Source of the DNA: Bradyrhizobium sp. SZCCT0231
Lineage (GTDB): Bacteria > Pseudomonadota > Alphaproteobacteria > Rhizobiales > Xanthobacteraceae
Direction: 5' to 3'
Assembly: GCF_018130245.1 (NCBI RefSeq)
Contig: NZ_JAFCKP010000014.1
Coordinates: 1 to 64,000 of the forward strand
Length of the DNA: 64,000 bases
The translations under genes and the position numbers were made by a program. Position 1 is the stretch's first letter; each line of letters starts with the position of its first letter. Shown piece by piece: positions 27,604-37,146 of the stretch. The notes beneath the pieces were generated by a model, which ran no database searches, was not told the DNA's origin, and was given only the letters and a program-made list of their open reading frames with translations.

Positions 27604-28194
27604 CTACTCGTCCTTCTTCGACATCCGCTCGAGGCGTTCCTGCATTTCCTTCATCTGCTGGCGCAGCTCGTCGATATTGCCGTCCTTCGGCGCCTCGGCA
27701 CTCGCATCGGGCTCCGGCTCGGGAGTGGCCGCCGGACGAGGCGCTGCGAACGGCTTGAACATCGAGAAGGTCTGCTGGAACAGCTCCATGTTGCGGCGGA
27801 CTTGCTCCTCCAACGGAGCAAAAGGAGTGCCGGACAGCGTGTTGGCAATCTGCTTGCGGAACTTCTCTTGCTCCTGGGTCAGGGTCGCGATCGACTGCTC
27901 CAGATATTTCGGCACCACCATCTGCATGCTGTCGCCATAGAAGCGGATCAGCTGGCGGAGGAAGGTGGTCGGCAAGAGGTTCTGGCCGGCCTTGTTCTCC
28001 TGCTCGAAAATGATCTGGGCGAGCACGGAGCGGGTAATGTCGTCGCCGCTCTTGGCATCGTAGACCAGGAAATCTTCGCCGTCCTTGACCATGGCGGCGA
28101 GGTCTTCCAGCGTCACGTAAGTACTCGTTCCGGTGTTATAGAGCCGGCGGTTCGCGTATTTCTTGATGGTGGTGGGTTGGTCTGATTTCGCCAT
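27604..28194 (-). CDS. phaR: Polyhydroxyalkanoate synthesis repressor PhaR
   Basis: 196 residues. The N-terminal PHB/PHA accumulation regulator DNA-binding domain (TIKKYANRRLYNTGTSTYVTL) is followed by the PHB-binding region (YGDSMQMVVPKYLEQSIATL) and a C-terminal acidic/coiled tail. PhaR senses nascent PHB granules and represses phasin and its own gene. It is divergent from phaA with 315 bases between, consistent with control of storage genes here. The length is typical for rhizobial PhaR. Confidence 0.95.
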   Translation of the reverse strand: MAKSDQPTTIKKYANRRLYNTGTSTYVTLEDLAAMVKDGEDFLVYDAKSGDDITRSVLAQIIFEQENKAGQNLLPTTFLRQLIRFYGDSMQMVVPKYLEQSIATLTQEQEKFRKQIANTLSGTPFAPLEEQVRRNMELFQQTFSMFKPFAAPRPAATPEPEPDASAEAPKDGNIDELRQQMKEMQERLERMSKKDE

Positions 28195-28509
28195 GGGCTC
28201 TCACTTGCAAAAACGCTGAGAACGGGAACCCGGCGGGCCATGCCGCAGGGCGGGAAGAGTACGCAACGCAACAAAATAAGCATTTTCAAAGGGGTCACGC
28301 TACCGTTTTGTGCGCCACGGTTAATCGGGCAGCAAAAACCTGCTTGCGAAAACGCCAAGAACGCTATTTTGAATGCGCTGCGGCATGAATTCGGTCCCCC
28401 GCCGATTGACATGCCTCAACGACGTTAACAGGATGGCTGACGAGACTGGCGATCGCTTTTCCAGCCCCGCCTGCCCCTTCACAAGAACCTCAAGTCCCAG
28501 GAGATGCCC
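28195..28509. promoter_or_regulatory. phaR-phaA divergent promoter region
   Basis: 315 bases without a gene. The stretch 28261-28370 is richer in A+T than its surroundings (AACAAAATAAGCATTTTC, GGCAGCAAAAACCTGCTTGC). The GCAG...CTGC and TGC repeats near 28328-28347 are candidates for PhaR binding, which in other bacteria favours TGC-rich sites. Boxes are not assigned. Confidence 0.5.
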
Positions 28510-29688
<1,179 letters not shown>

Positions 29689-29811
29689 CGGCGACCTTGC
29701 ACGCAGCTGACGCGTGCGCCGCACACGTCAGCGCGTGCGTTGCACGCGACTAAAAAGGCAGCGGTTGCAAATCAAATATTCTTCGCAACCACGCAAGCCT
29801 CGATTAAAGAG

Positions 29812-29842
29812 AAACGCCCGGCTCACGCCGGGCGTTTTGTTC
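29812..29842 (+). terminator. Rho-independent terminator after phaA
   Basis: AAACGCCCGGC-TCAC-GCCGGGCGTTT, an 11-base perfect stem with a four-base loop, followed by TGTTCTT. Because the stem begins with AAA and ends with TTT it could also work on the minus strand. It is the clearest intrinsic terminator in the window. Confidence 0.88.
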
Positions 29843-29941
29843 TTGATGTCCGTCAAACGTCCCGCATAATCCGCAGCTAAAAACGATCACGTCAGAAACG
29901 TCCGAAGAGTCCAAGGAAGAGTCCAAGGGAAGGAATACGAC

Positions 29942-30667
29942 ATGGCACGTGTTGCACTGGTGACGGGTGGTACGCGGGGCATCGGAGCGGCGATCAGCAA
30001 GGCGCTGAAGGCGTCCGGCTACAAGGTCGCGGCAAGCTATGCCGGCAATGATGCGGCTGCGGAGAAATTCAAGGCCGAGACCGGCATCGCCGTCTACAAA
30101 TGGGACGTCAGCAGTTTCGATGCCTGCGCCGAGGGCGTGAAGAAGGTCGAGGCCGATCTCGGCCCGATCGAGGTGCTGGTCAACAATGCCGGCATCACCC
30201 GCGACACCGCCTTCCACAAGATGACGCTGGAGCAGTGGAACGCCGTCATCAACACCAATCTCGGCTCGCTGTTCAACATGACGCGCCAAGTCATCGAGGG
30301 CATGCGGGCACGCAAGTTCGGCCGCATCATCTCGATCTCGTCGATCAACGGCCAGAAGGGGCAGTTCGGTCAGGTCAACTATTCCGCGGCGAAAGCCGGC
30401 GACATCGGCTTCACCAAGGCGCTCGCGCTCGAGAACGCCAAGGGCGGCATTACCGTCAATGCGATCTGCCCCGGCTACATCAACACCGAAATGGTGCAGG
30501 CGGTGCCGAAGGACGTTTTGGAGAAGAACGTGATTCCGCAGATCCCGGCCAGCCGGCTCGGCGAGCCCGAGGAGATCGCGCGCGCGGTCGTGTTCCTCGC
30601 CGCCGACGAGTCCGGCTTCATCACCGGCTCGACCCTGACGGTCAACGGCGGCCAGTACATGGTGTGA
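29942..30667 (+). CDS. phaB: Acetoacetyl-CoA reductase
   Basis: 241-residue short-chain dehydrogenase that reduces acetoacetyl-CoA with NADPH to (R)-3-hydroxybutyryl-CoA for PHB synthase. The cofactor loop is TGGTRGIG, NNAG follows, the catalytic Ser is in ISISSINGQKGQFGQ and the Tyr/Lys in YSAAKAG; the C-terminus TGSTLTVNGGQYMV is typical of PhaB. AAGGAAGG precedes the ATG. It has its own promoter region after the phaA terminator. No phaC is in the window. Confidence 0.95.
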   Translation: MARVALVTGGTRGIGAAISKALKASGYKVAASYAGNDAAAEKFKAETGIAVYKWDVSSFDACAEGVKKVEADLGPIEVLVNNAGITRDTAFHKMTLEQWNAVINTNLGSLFNMTRQVIEGMRARKFGRIISISSINGQKGQFGQVNYSAAKAGDIGFTKALALENAKGGITVNAICPGYINTEMVQAVPKDVLEKNVIPQIPASRLGEPEEIARAVVFLAADESGFITGSTLTVNGGQYMV

Positions 30668-30700
30668 TGCGATCGCATCACGTGGGCTGATATTTTCTAC

Positions 30701-30796
30701 ATCGTCATGCCCGGGCTTGTCCCGGGCATCCACGGCCTTACAACAGCCGTCGCCACGGAAGGACGTGGATGGCCGGGACAAGCCCGGCCATGACGG
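30701..30796. repeat. Palindromic element with CCCGGGC arms (related to family B)
   Basis: ATCGTCATGCCCGGGCTTGT at the left and GGACAAGCCCGGCCATGACG at the right pair as the outer arms; ATCCACGGCC and GGACGTGGAT pair inside. It lies between phaB and the EamA transporter. Confidence 0.65.
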
Positions 30797-30809
30797 AAAC
30801 ATTGGGCCG

Positions 30810-31679
30810 ATGACTCCCCGCACCGCCACGCTGATCGGATTGACCGCGATCCTGATGTGGTCGCTGCTATCCGTGATGACGGTGGCGACCGGAAAGATCC
30901 CGGCGTTCCAGCTCGCTGCGATGACCTTCGCGATTGGCGGTGTCGTCGGCCTGCTCACCTGGATCGGGCGGAGCGAGGCGGCGAAGAGCCTGCGGCAGCC
31001 GCTCGTCGTCTGGGTCGTCGGCGTCGGCGGGCTGTTCGGCTATCATGCGCTGTATTTTCTCGCGCTGCGCTTCGCCCCGCCGGCCGAAGCCGGCCTTCTG
31101 AATTACCTGTGGCCGCTGCTGATCGTGCTGTTCTCGTCATTCCTGCCCGGTGAGCGGCTCGCCATGCACCACATCATCGGCGCCGTGCTCGGCCTCGTCG
31201 GGACCGTGCTGCTGTTCGCCGGCAACACCTCCGGCTTTGTGCCGGGCGCGGTTCCGGGATTGATCGCGGCCTTCATCGCCGCTTTCGTCTGGGCAAGCTA
31301 TTCGGTGTTGTCCCGTCGATTGAAGGCGGTGCCGACCGATGCCGTCGCCGGCTTCTGTCTTGCCACGGCCATATTGGCCGCGCTGATGCATGGCTTGCTT
31401 GAAACCACGGTCTGGCCGAAGACCAACGTGCAATGGCTCTCGGTCATCGCACTCGGCATCGGCCCGGTCGGTGCTGCGTTTTACGCCTGGGACATCGGCA
31501 TGAAGCGCGGTGACATCCGCGTGCTCGGCGCCGCCTCCTACGCGACCCCGTTGCTCTCGACCGGATTCCTCATCGCCGCCGGCTTTGCCAAGGCCAGCAC
31601 CAACATCGCGATTGCTGCGATCCTCATTGCCGGCGGCGGCCTGATTGCGGCCAAGGACATGGTGCTGCGGAAGCGATGA
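30810..31679 (+). CDS. EamA/DMT family transporter
   Basis: 289-residue inner-membrane protein with ten predicted segments made of two EamA repeats (first GRSEAAKSL...EAGLLNYLWPLLIVLFSSFLPGER, second FVWASYSVLSRR...LGAASYATPLLSTG). The pattern LNYLWPLL resembles the YddG aromatic amino-acid exporter group, which is a hint, not proof. ATG 30810 follows a palindromic element. It converges on the cupin gene, six bases between stops. Confidence 0.88.
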   Translation: MTPRTATLIGLTAILMWSLLSVMTVATGKIPAFQLAAMTFAIGGVVGLLTWIGRSEAAKSLRQPLVVWVVGVGGLFGYHALYFLALRFAPPAEAGLLNYLWPLLIVLFSSFLPGERLAMHHIIGAVLGLVGTVLLFAGNTSGFVPGAVPGLIAAFIAAFVWASYSVLSRRLKAVPTDAVAGFCLATAILAALMHGLLETTVWPKTNVQWLSVIALGIGPVGAAFYAWDIGMKRGDIRVLGAASYATPLLSTGFLIAAGFAKASTNIAIAAILIAGGGLIAAKDMVLRKR

Positions 31680-31685
31680 GGGGAG

Positions 31686-32108
31686 CTACGGCTCCCAGCC
31701 CTTTGGTGCCAGCTCGAAGCCTGCGAACTCGAACGCCGGCGCCACGGTGCAGCCGACCAGCGTCCATTCGCCCGTGGTTTCCGCCATCTGCCAGGCCTGC
31801 GCCGGCACGATCGCCTGCGGCCGCTCGCCGCCGGCGAGGTCGGTGCCCAGCCGTACCTCGTGCTGTGAGCAGCCGTCATGGGCGATGCGCAGCATCAAGG
31901 GACTGCCGGCGTAATAATGCCACGTCTCGACCGCATCGACGCGATGCCAGTGCGAACGCTCGCCGCGTGCGAGCAGGAAGTAGATCAGGGTCGAGCGCGA
32001 ACGCCCGTTGGCGTCCGTGGCTTGATCGCGAAACGTCTCGCGGTAATGCCCGCCTTCGGGATGCGGTCGGAGTTCGAGGCGCGCGATGATCTCGGCTGCG
32101 GTCGGCAT
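31686..32108 (-). CDS. Cupin protein, DUF985 family
   Basis: 140 residues. A single cupin barrel of the DUF985/cupin_5 type: LRPHPEGGHYRETFRD, then STLIYFLLARGERSHWHRVDAVETWHYYAG with the His and Glu ligands, and GCTVAPAFEFAGFEL at the end. Function is unknown; relatives are proposed sugar-epimerase-like or metal-binding proteins. It starts 23 bases after the glyoxalase II stop and is read in the same direction, so it is probably in one operon with gloB. Confidence 0.88.
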   Translation of the reverse strand: MPTAAEIIARLELRPHPEGGHYRETFRDQATDANGRSRSTLIYFLLARGERSHWHRVDAVETWHYYAGSPLMLRIAHDGCSQHEVRLGTDLAGGERPQAIVPAQAWQMAETTGEWTLVGCTVAPAFEFAGFELAPKGWEP

Positions 32109-32131
32109 CGATCCAGTCTGGACTTTCTTCT

Positions 32132-32899
32132 TCAGGATTTGTTCTTGCGCTCGCGCAGCTCGCCGAACACCGCAGCGGCGTCGGCGCCCTTCATGTGCAG
32201 CTTGGCTGCGACCGCCGGCTCGTCGGCGCGGAGGAATACGTTTGCGCGCTTCTCGTCGCCCAGCAGCACGGGAATGGTCGGCTTGTTCTCGGCCCGGAGC
32301 TTCGTCACCTCCGCGGCGCGCGCCTGGAGCGCCGCATTGTCCGGCTCGATGGTGAGCGCGAACTTGACGTTGGACGCCGTGTATTCGTGGCCGCAATAGA
32401 GCTTGAAGTCGTCGGGCAGGGCGCGCAGCTTCAGCAGCGAATCCCACATCATCGGGTAGGTGCCTTCGAAGACACGGCCGCAGCCGATCGAGAACAGCGT
32501 GTCGGCGGCGAACACCGTCTTCTCGGTGTCGAACACGTAGGAGATGTGGTCGAGCGTGTGGCCGGGCGTCTCCACGACGCGCGCCAGCAAATTGCCGATC
32601 TTGACCACGTCGGCATTGGCGACGCGCAAATCGACATTTGCGATCTTCGTCGTCTTATCGTGCGGCGCGACGACGCGGCAATTGTATTTCTGCTTGAGTT
32701 CGGCAACCCCGCCGACATGATCGCCATGATGATGGGTGATCAGGATATCGGTCAGCTGCCAGCCCTCGCGCTCCAGGGCCTTGAGGATGGGGCCGGCCTC
32801 CGGCGCGTCGATCGACGCCGTCGCTTTGGTTTCCACATCGTGGATCAGATAACCGAAATTGTCGTTTAAACAGGTGAAAGTACGAATTTCGGCGGCCAT
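32132..32899 (-). CDS. gloB: Hydroxyacylglutathione hydrolase (glyoxalase II)
   Basis: 255 residues. Metallo-beta-lactamase fold with the two-metal motif THHHGDHVGG, further His in VETPGHTLDH, Asp in FAADTLFSIGCGRVFEG and His in YCGHEYT; the C-terminal glutathione-binding domain has NKPTIPVLLGDEKRANVFLR. It hydrolyses S-lactoylglutathione in methylglyoxal detoxification. ATG 32899 with GGAG upstream. It is divergent from a methyltransferase gene, an arrangement common in relatives. Confidence 0.96.
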   Translation of the reverse strand: MAAEIRTFTCLNDNFGYLIHDVETKATASIDAPEAGPILKALEREGWQLTDILITHHHGDHVGGVAELKQKYNCRVVAPHDKTTKIANVDLRVANADVVKIGNLLARVVETPGHTLDHISYVFDTEKTVFAADTLFSIGCGRVFEGTYPMMWDSLLKLRALPDDFKLYCGHEYTASNVKFALTIEPDNAALQARAAEVTKLRAENKPTIPVLLGDEKRANVFLRADEPAVAAKLHMKGADAAAVFGELRERKNKS

Positions 32900-33007
32900 G
32901 TCATCTCCATCGGGCTCAGCCCCGGCAGACAAATATGGCGTTAAGGTTGCCCAGGCAATGCAATATTCCGCGCGCAGGCGTGCCCTCGCGCATGTTACAT
33001 TGCCGTC

Positions 33008-33751
33008 ATGACCATCGACGTCGTCGACCTCCGCGAGTTCTATTCCCGCCGCCTCGGCATCGTGGCGCGGCAGATGATCAATCGCGGCATCAGGGAGCGC
33101 TGGCCCGGCGCCGAGGGCCAGCGCGTGCTCGGCATCGGCTATCCCACGCCCTATCTGGGATTGTTCCGCGAGGACGCCGAGCGCTGCATCGCCTTCATGC
33201 CGGCGGCCCAGGGCGTCCTGAAATGGCCGACGGGCCGGCCGGCGCTGGCCTCGCTGGTCGACGAATTCTCGCTGCCGCTTCCTGACGCCGCGGTCGATCG
33301 CATCCTGCTGGTCCACGCGCTGGAGATGTCGGACGATCCGGCTGCGCTGCTGCGCGAGGTGTGGCGGGTGCTGTCGCCATCCGGACGCGTGATCGCCGTG
33401 ATCCCGAACCGGCGCGGGGTGTGGACCCGCACCGACAGCACGCCGTTCGGTCACGGCCGGCCCTATTCGCGCTCGCAGATCACCGAGCTGTTGCGCCAGA
33501 CCTGGTTCACGCCGACCGCCTGGGGCGAGGCGCTGTTCATGCCGCCTTACGCCGGCGGCTGGGTGCTGAAATCGGCGCAGATGTGGGAACGTGCCGGCGC
33601 GGCGTTGTCGCTGCCCTTTGCCGGCGTCCATATCGTGGAGGCCACCAAGCAGGTCTACCGCGCGATCCCCGCCAAGCGCGAGCGGGCGCGGCTGATTCCC
33701 TCGCTGGCCAAGCCCGTGCTGGTGCCGTCCTCGACGGTGACGCGCAGCTAA
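33008..33751 (+). CDS. Class I SAM methyltransferase-like protein next to gloB
   Basis: 247 residues. Motif I is weak (VLGIGYPTPYLG), the usual acidic SAM loop is replaced by ERCIAFMPAAQGV, but the later methyltransferase-11 features are intact (FSLPLPDAAVDRILLVHALEMSDDP, LREVWRVLSPSGRVIAVIPNRRG). It may bind SAM differently or not methylate. The substrate is unknown. The gene is divergent from gloB (108 bases), which is conserved in alphaproteobacteria as I remember. Confidence 0.82.
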   Translation: MTIDVVDLREFYSRRLGIVARQMINRGIRERWPGAEGQRVLGIGYPTPYLGLFREDAERCIAFMPAAQGVLKWPTGRPALASLVDEFSLPLPDAAVDRILLVHALEMSDDPAALLREVWRVLSPSGRVIAVIPNRRGVWTRTDSTPFGHGRPYSRSQITELLRQTWFTPTAWGEALFMPPYAGGWVLKSAQMWERAGAALSLPFAGVHIVEATKQVYRAIPAKRERARLIPSLAKPVLVPSSTVTRS

Positions 33752-33783
33752 AGCAACAAGCGTTGCCGGGAAGACGGTGCGCT

Positions 33784-33807
33784 ACCTCTCCCGCAAGCGG
33801 GAGAGGT
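33784..33807. repeat. Perfect short palindrome ACCTCTCCCGC-AA-GCGGGAGAGGT (family E)
   Basis: Eleven-base perfect arms with a two-base centre, 32 bases after the methyltransferase stop. It resembles the arms of the longer element at 17555-17720. No T-run follows, so a terminator role is doubtful. Confidence 0.6.
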
Positions 33808-33827
33808 GCAACGCCGCCACCGGTCGT

Positions 33828-33864
33828 CCCCAAAAACAAATCGTCCCGGCGAGGCCGGGACGAT
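33828..33864 (-). terminator. Rho-independent terminator after the DUF4167 gene
   Basis: On the minus strand ATCGTCCCGGC-CTC-GCCGGGACGAT is an 11-base perfect stem followed by TTGTTTTTGG. It starts 25 bases after the DUF4167 stop codon and would end that transcript. Confidence 0.85.
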
Positions 33865-33888
33865 CCAGATCAGAAAATCAGAAGAAGC

Positions 33889-34653
33889 TTACTCGCCCGG
33901 GGCGACCTCGTCGCTGGACGCGGCGGGGGCCGCTTCGCGCTCGGGACGCGGCCCATGCGGCCGGCGGCGCCGGCGCGGATAGCGCTCGCCGCCGCCACCG
34001 CCCTCGAAGCCGCTCTGGCTGCCATTCACCTGCGGCTGCGCGCCGGTGATGAACGAGGGCAGGCGGTCGACGCCGCCGGCGTCGGCGATGACGGGCTGCG
34101 GCTGGTTCGCGGGTTGCGGCTGCGGCTGATATTGCGGCTGCGGACGATGCTCGCGTTCGCGGTGCTCACGCGGCTGCTGGTTGTCACGCTGATAGGACTG
34201 CTGGTTGTCGCGCTGCTGATGATCACGCTGGTGGTGATCGCGCTGGCCGTCGCGATCGCGCATGAACGGCTGCTGCTGGGGCTGCGGCACGAAGCCCGGC
34301 TCCTGGCCGAAGGCCGAGAAATTCTCGCCGTCGTCCTCGCTGTCGTCGCTCGTGCTGACAGGCTCGTCGCCGCGCGGCTGCTGGTTCTGGCGGAACTGCT
34401 CCTGGGCGGCCGCGATCATGCGGAAATAATGCTCGGCGTGCTGGTAATAGTTCTCGGCTGCAACGGGGTCGCCGGAGGAGCGCGCGTCACGCGCAAGCTG
34501 GAGATACTTTTCGGCGATGTGCGAAGCGGTGCCGCGAATCTTGATGTCGGGTCCGTTGGACTCGTAGACCCGGGTCATCGGGTTCTGGCCGCGTCGGTTG
34601 TTGTTATTGTTGTTGCGGTTGCGCATCCGCTGCTTGTTTTGACCGTTTCTCAT
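33889..34653 (-). CDS. DUF4167 domain protein with Gln/Asn/Arg-rich tail
   Basis: 254 residues. The N-terminus is Arg/Asn-rich with a run of six Asn, followed by the DUF4167 domain (residues about 26-85: TRVYESNGPDIKIRGTASHIAEKYLQLARDARSSGD). The rest is low complexity: Gln/Pro/Arg/His repeats (DHHQRDHQQRDNQQ) and a C-terminal basic stretch YPRRRRRPHGPRPER. The function is unknown; the composition suggests a disordered RNA-binding or phase-separating protein, which is inference. It lies downstream of prmC-prfA in conserved order, and ends with a clear terminator. Confidence 0.88.
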   Translation of the reverse strand: MRNGQNKQRMRNRNNNNNNRRGQNPMTRVYESNGPDIKIRGTASHIAEKYLQLARDARSSGDPVAAENYYQHAEHYFRMIAAAQEQFRQNQQPRGDEPVSTSDDSEDDGENFSAFGQEPGFVPQPQQQPFMRDRDGQRDHHQRDHQQRDNQQSYQRDNQQPREHREREHRPQPQYQPQPQPANQPQPVIADAGGVDRLPSFITGAQPQVNGSQSGFEGGGGGERYPRRRRRPHGPRPEREAAPAASSDEVAPGE

Positions 34654-35117
34654 GTCCTGCCTTTAATTCCAGCCCTAAAGGTTGCACGCATTACTGATTG
34701 CTAGGAGTGACCTGGTGACAGCGGCTCACACCTCTCGCGCACACCGCGCGCAAGAGCGGATCGAACCCTGCCGATGTTCGTCGACCGTCGCGTTCAACAA
34801 AGACGCGTTCCCCACCCGCCAGCATTCATTGCCAGCGAACCCATTCACTTCGCCTGCCGAAACAGGCCCAGCTGTCTTGCGTAAGTCTTCAAGCGCAATA
34901 TCTGGCTTTCGTTCACGTTGCGGTCGGAGAGCAGCGCAGCTCCACTGGCCATCGCGCTCAACAGGACCTGCGGCTTGGAACCCTTAAATCAGTAAAGCTC
35001 TCGCCCGAGAGCCCGGCTTTCGCCCGTAGGGTCTACGGGGCCGGCACCGATGTGTTGAACGGAACGTAGTCGTTCCCAGGCGATATTCCAAGAGGTTTTT
35101 GCAGCCCAATCCGGCTT
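34654..35117. other. 464-base gap between prmC and the DUF4167 gene
   Basis: No convincing protein gene on either strand. The DUF4167 ribosome site (GGCAGGAC on the minus strand) lies at its left edge. The right half contains a cluster of strong hairpins (34997-35076), listed separately as a candidate RNA. The T-arm-like sequence GGGTTCGATCC on the minus strand near 34760 is not part of a tRNA fold. Confidence 0.6.
34997..35076. ncRNA. Candidate structured RNA between prmC and the DUF4167 gene
   Basis: Three consecutive stem-loops: GCTCTC-GCCC-GAGAGC (34997-35012); CCGGC (35013-35017) pairing with GCCGG (35040-35044) around CCCGTAG-GGT-CTACGGG (35023-35039); GGAACG-TAGT-CGTTCC (35061-35076). 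The strand is unknown. The gap separates two same-strand genes and is long for this tightly packed block, so a small RNA, possibly of a known class I could not verify (6S or similar), or a long 5' leader for the DUF4167 gene is possible. Confidence 0.4.
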
Positions 35118-35999
35118 TTATGGGGGCATTTTTCGGGCCGAAACGGCCCGCGGAATGCCTACCAGGTCGGCCTTGGGTGGCCTGTCCAGCGATAACGCGG
35201 CGCCCCTCATCAAGGTTTCAATATTTTGGGCCTGGCCCTGTCCGGCCTCGACGATCAGCGCGCCGCCGGGCGCGAGCCGTTCGGCCGCCTGCGGGATCAG
35301 AGCGCGGTAGGCGTCATATCCGTCATTGCCGCCGTCGAGCGCCAGATGCGGATCGTGCTCGCGCACCTCGATGCTCAATTTCGGAATCTCGCCCGAGGGA
35401 ATATAGGGCGGGTTCGAGACGATGAGGTCGAACGGGCCGCGCAGCGCCGCCGCATAGGAGCAGGCGACGAAGGCGGCGCGGTCGGCGAGGCCGAGCGCCG
35501 CGGCATTGTCCCTGGCGGTTCTGAGCGCGTTCTGGCTGAGATCGGTGCCGACGCCGAAAGCATCCGGAATTTCGTGCAGCAGCGCGAGCAGGATCGCGCC
35601 GGATCCGGTGCCGATGTCGGCGATGCGGGGCGGATGGGACGCCTGCCGCTCGCGAAAAAGCTCGAGCGCACGCTCGACCACCGTCTCGGTGTCGGGCCGC
35701 GGGACCAGGGTTGCTTCCGACAGGCGGAACGGCAGGCCCCAGAACTCGCGTGTCCCGAGAATGCGCGCCACCGGCTCGCCGGCGATGCGGCGCTGTGCAT
35801 GCTGCGCGAGCCGCGATGCTTCGGCCGCGGTGAGAGGACGGGCAGCCTGCGTGACCAGGCCGGTGAGGTCGAGGCCGAGTGCCGCGCTGATCAGGATGCG
35901 TGCGTCGAGCTCGGCTTCGTCGAGCTGTGCCGATTTCAGCTGCGCGGCCAGCATACGCCGCGCGCGCTCGATGGATTGTCCGATGAAGGGGTTGCTCAC
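35118..35999 (-). CDS. prmC: Release factor glutamine methyltransferase
   Basis: 293 residues. PrmC methylates the Gln of the GGQ motif in release factors. It has the N-terminal helical release-factor-binding domain, SAM motif I IADIGTGSGAILLALL and the catalytic motif VSNPPYIPSGE. It starts three bases after the prfA stop, so enzyme and substrate genes are coupled. The last codons form a GC hairpin (CGGGCCGTTTCGGCCCG on the minus strand), without a T-run. Confidence 0.96.
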   Translation of the reverse strand: MSNPFIGQSIERARRMLAAQLKSAQLDEAELDARILISAALGLDLTGLVTQAARPLTAAEASRLAQHAQRRIAGEPVARILGTREFWGLPFRLSEATLVPRPDTETVVERALELFRERQASHPPRIADIGTGSGAILLALLHEIPDAFGVGTDLSQNALRTARDNAAALGLADRAAFVACSYAAALRGPFDLIVSNPPYIPSGEIPKLSIEVREHDPHLALDGGNDGYDAYRALIPQAAERLAPGGALIVEAGQGQAQNIETLMRGAALSLDRPPKADLVGIPRAVSARKMPP

Positions 36000-36002
36000 G
36001 CC

Positions 36003-37088
36003 TCAGGCCGCCGCGCCTTGCGCAGCGAGCTGTGCGGCCTGGTGCTCCGTCGTCAGTGCGTCGACCAATTCGCCCAGCGCTTCACCCGCGATCACCTGCG
36101 GCAGCTTGTAGAGCGTGAGGTTGATGCGATGGTCGGTAACGCGCCCCTGCGGAAAATTATAGGTACGGATGCGCTCGGAGCGATCGCCGGAGCCGACCTT
36201 CTCCTTGCGTTCGGCCGAACGCGCCGCGTCGACCCGTTGCCGCTCGGCGTCATAGATGCGCGAGCGCAGGATGTTCATGGCGGAGGCGCGGTTCTTGTGC
36301 TGCGAGCGGCTGTCCTGCATCATCACCACGATGCCGGTCGGGATATGGGTGATGCGGATCGCCGATTCGGTCTTGTTGACGTGCTGGCCGCCCGCGCCTT
36401 GCGCGCGCATGGTCTCGATGCGCAGATCGTCGTTCTTGACGTCGACGTCGACGTCCTCGACCTCCGGCAGCACGGCGACCGTCGCCGCCGAGGTGTGGAT
36501 GCGTCCCTGCGTCTCGGTGTCGGGCACGCGTTGCACGCGGTGCACGCCGGATTCGAATTTCAGCTTCGAGAACGCGCCGCGGCCCTGCACCTCAGCGATG
36601 ATTTCCTTGTAGCCGCCGACCGTGCCTTCGCTCGCCGAGATCACCTCGACCTTCCAGCCCTGCAAGGCAGCGAAGCGCTCGTACATCCGGAACAGGTCGC
36701 CGGCGAACAGCGAGGCCTCGTCGCCGCCGGTGCCGGCGCGGATTTCCAGCACCACGTTGCGGTCGTCCATGGCGTCCTTGGGCAGCAGCGCGACGCGGAT
36801 CTTCTGGACCAGCTCCTCGATTCTGGGCGTCAGCTCGTCGCGCTCGGCTTCCGCCATGCTCCGCATCTCCGGATCGGTCGCGGGATCGGCGATCAGCGCC
36901 TCGGCGTCGGCGAGCTCCTTGACGGCGGAACGATAGGCTTTCACCGCCTCGATCAGCGGGGTGATCTCGGCGAGCTCGCGCGTGATCTGCACATAGCGCT
37001 CGGAGGCGAGCTGTCCGAGCGATTCAGCCTCGAGCGAGGCGTGATGCGCGAGCAGGACGTCCAGTTTGGCTTCGGGAAGTGACGACAT
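36003..37088 (-). CDS. prfA: Peptide chain release factor 1
   Basis: 361 residues. RF1 ends translation at UAA and UAG. The GGQ hydrolysis motif is in [16 protein letters not shown], class I release factor signature, and the helical N-terminal domain precedes it. ATG 37088 ([10 protein letters not shown]) gives the normal RF1 length. It is followed at three bases by prmC and preceded by ptsP at 58 bases. Confidence 0.97.
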   Translation of the reverse strand: MSSLPEAKLDVLLAHHASLEAESLGQLASERYVQITRELAEITPLIEAVKAYRSAVKELADAEALIADPATDPEMRSMAEAERDELTPRIEELVQKIRVALLPKDAMDDRNVVLEIRAGTGGDEASLFAGDLFRMYERFAALQGWKVEVISASEGTVGGYKEIIAEVQGRGAFSKLKFESGVHRVQRVPDTETQGRIHTSAATVAVLPEVEDVDVDVKNDDLRIETMRAQGAGGQHVNKTESAIRITHIPTGIVVMMQDSRSQHKNRASAMNILRSRIYDAERQRVDAARSAERKEKVGSGDRSERIRTYNFPQGRVTDHRINLTLYKLPQVIAGEALGELVDALTTEHQAAQLAAQGAAA

Positions 37089-37146
37089 CGGTTCAGTCTC
37101 AAATGGCGGAAAGAGGCGAGGGCGGCGAGGAACGGGGGCAGGCCCG

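Noticed and set aside
34740-35080. tmRNA or tRNA fragment between prmC and the DUF4167 gene.
   Set aside because: A GGGTTCGATCC-like T-loop is present on the minus strand, but no proper T-stem, acceptor stem or tag frame fits.
35118-35150. Terminator at the end of prmC.
   Set aside because: The CGGGCCG/CGGCCCG hairpin is inside the coding end and is followed by A-residues on the transcribed strand, not T.
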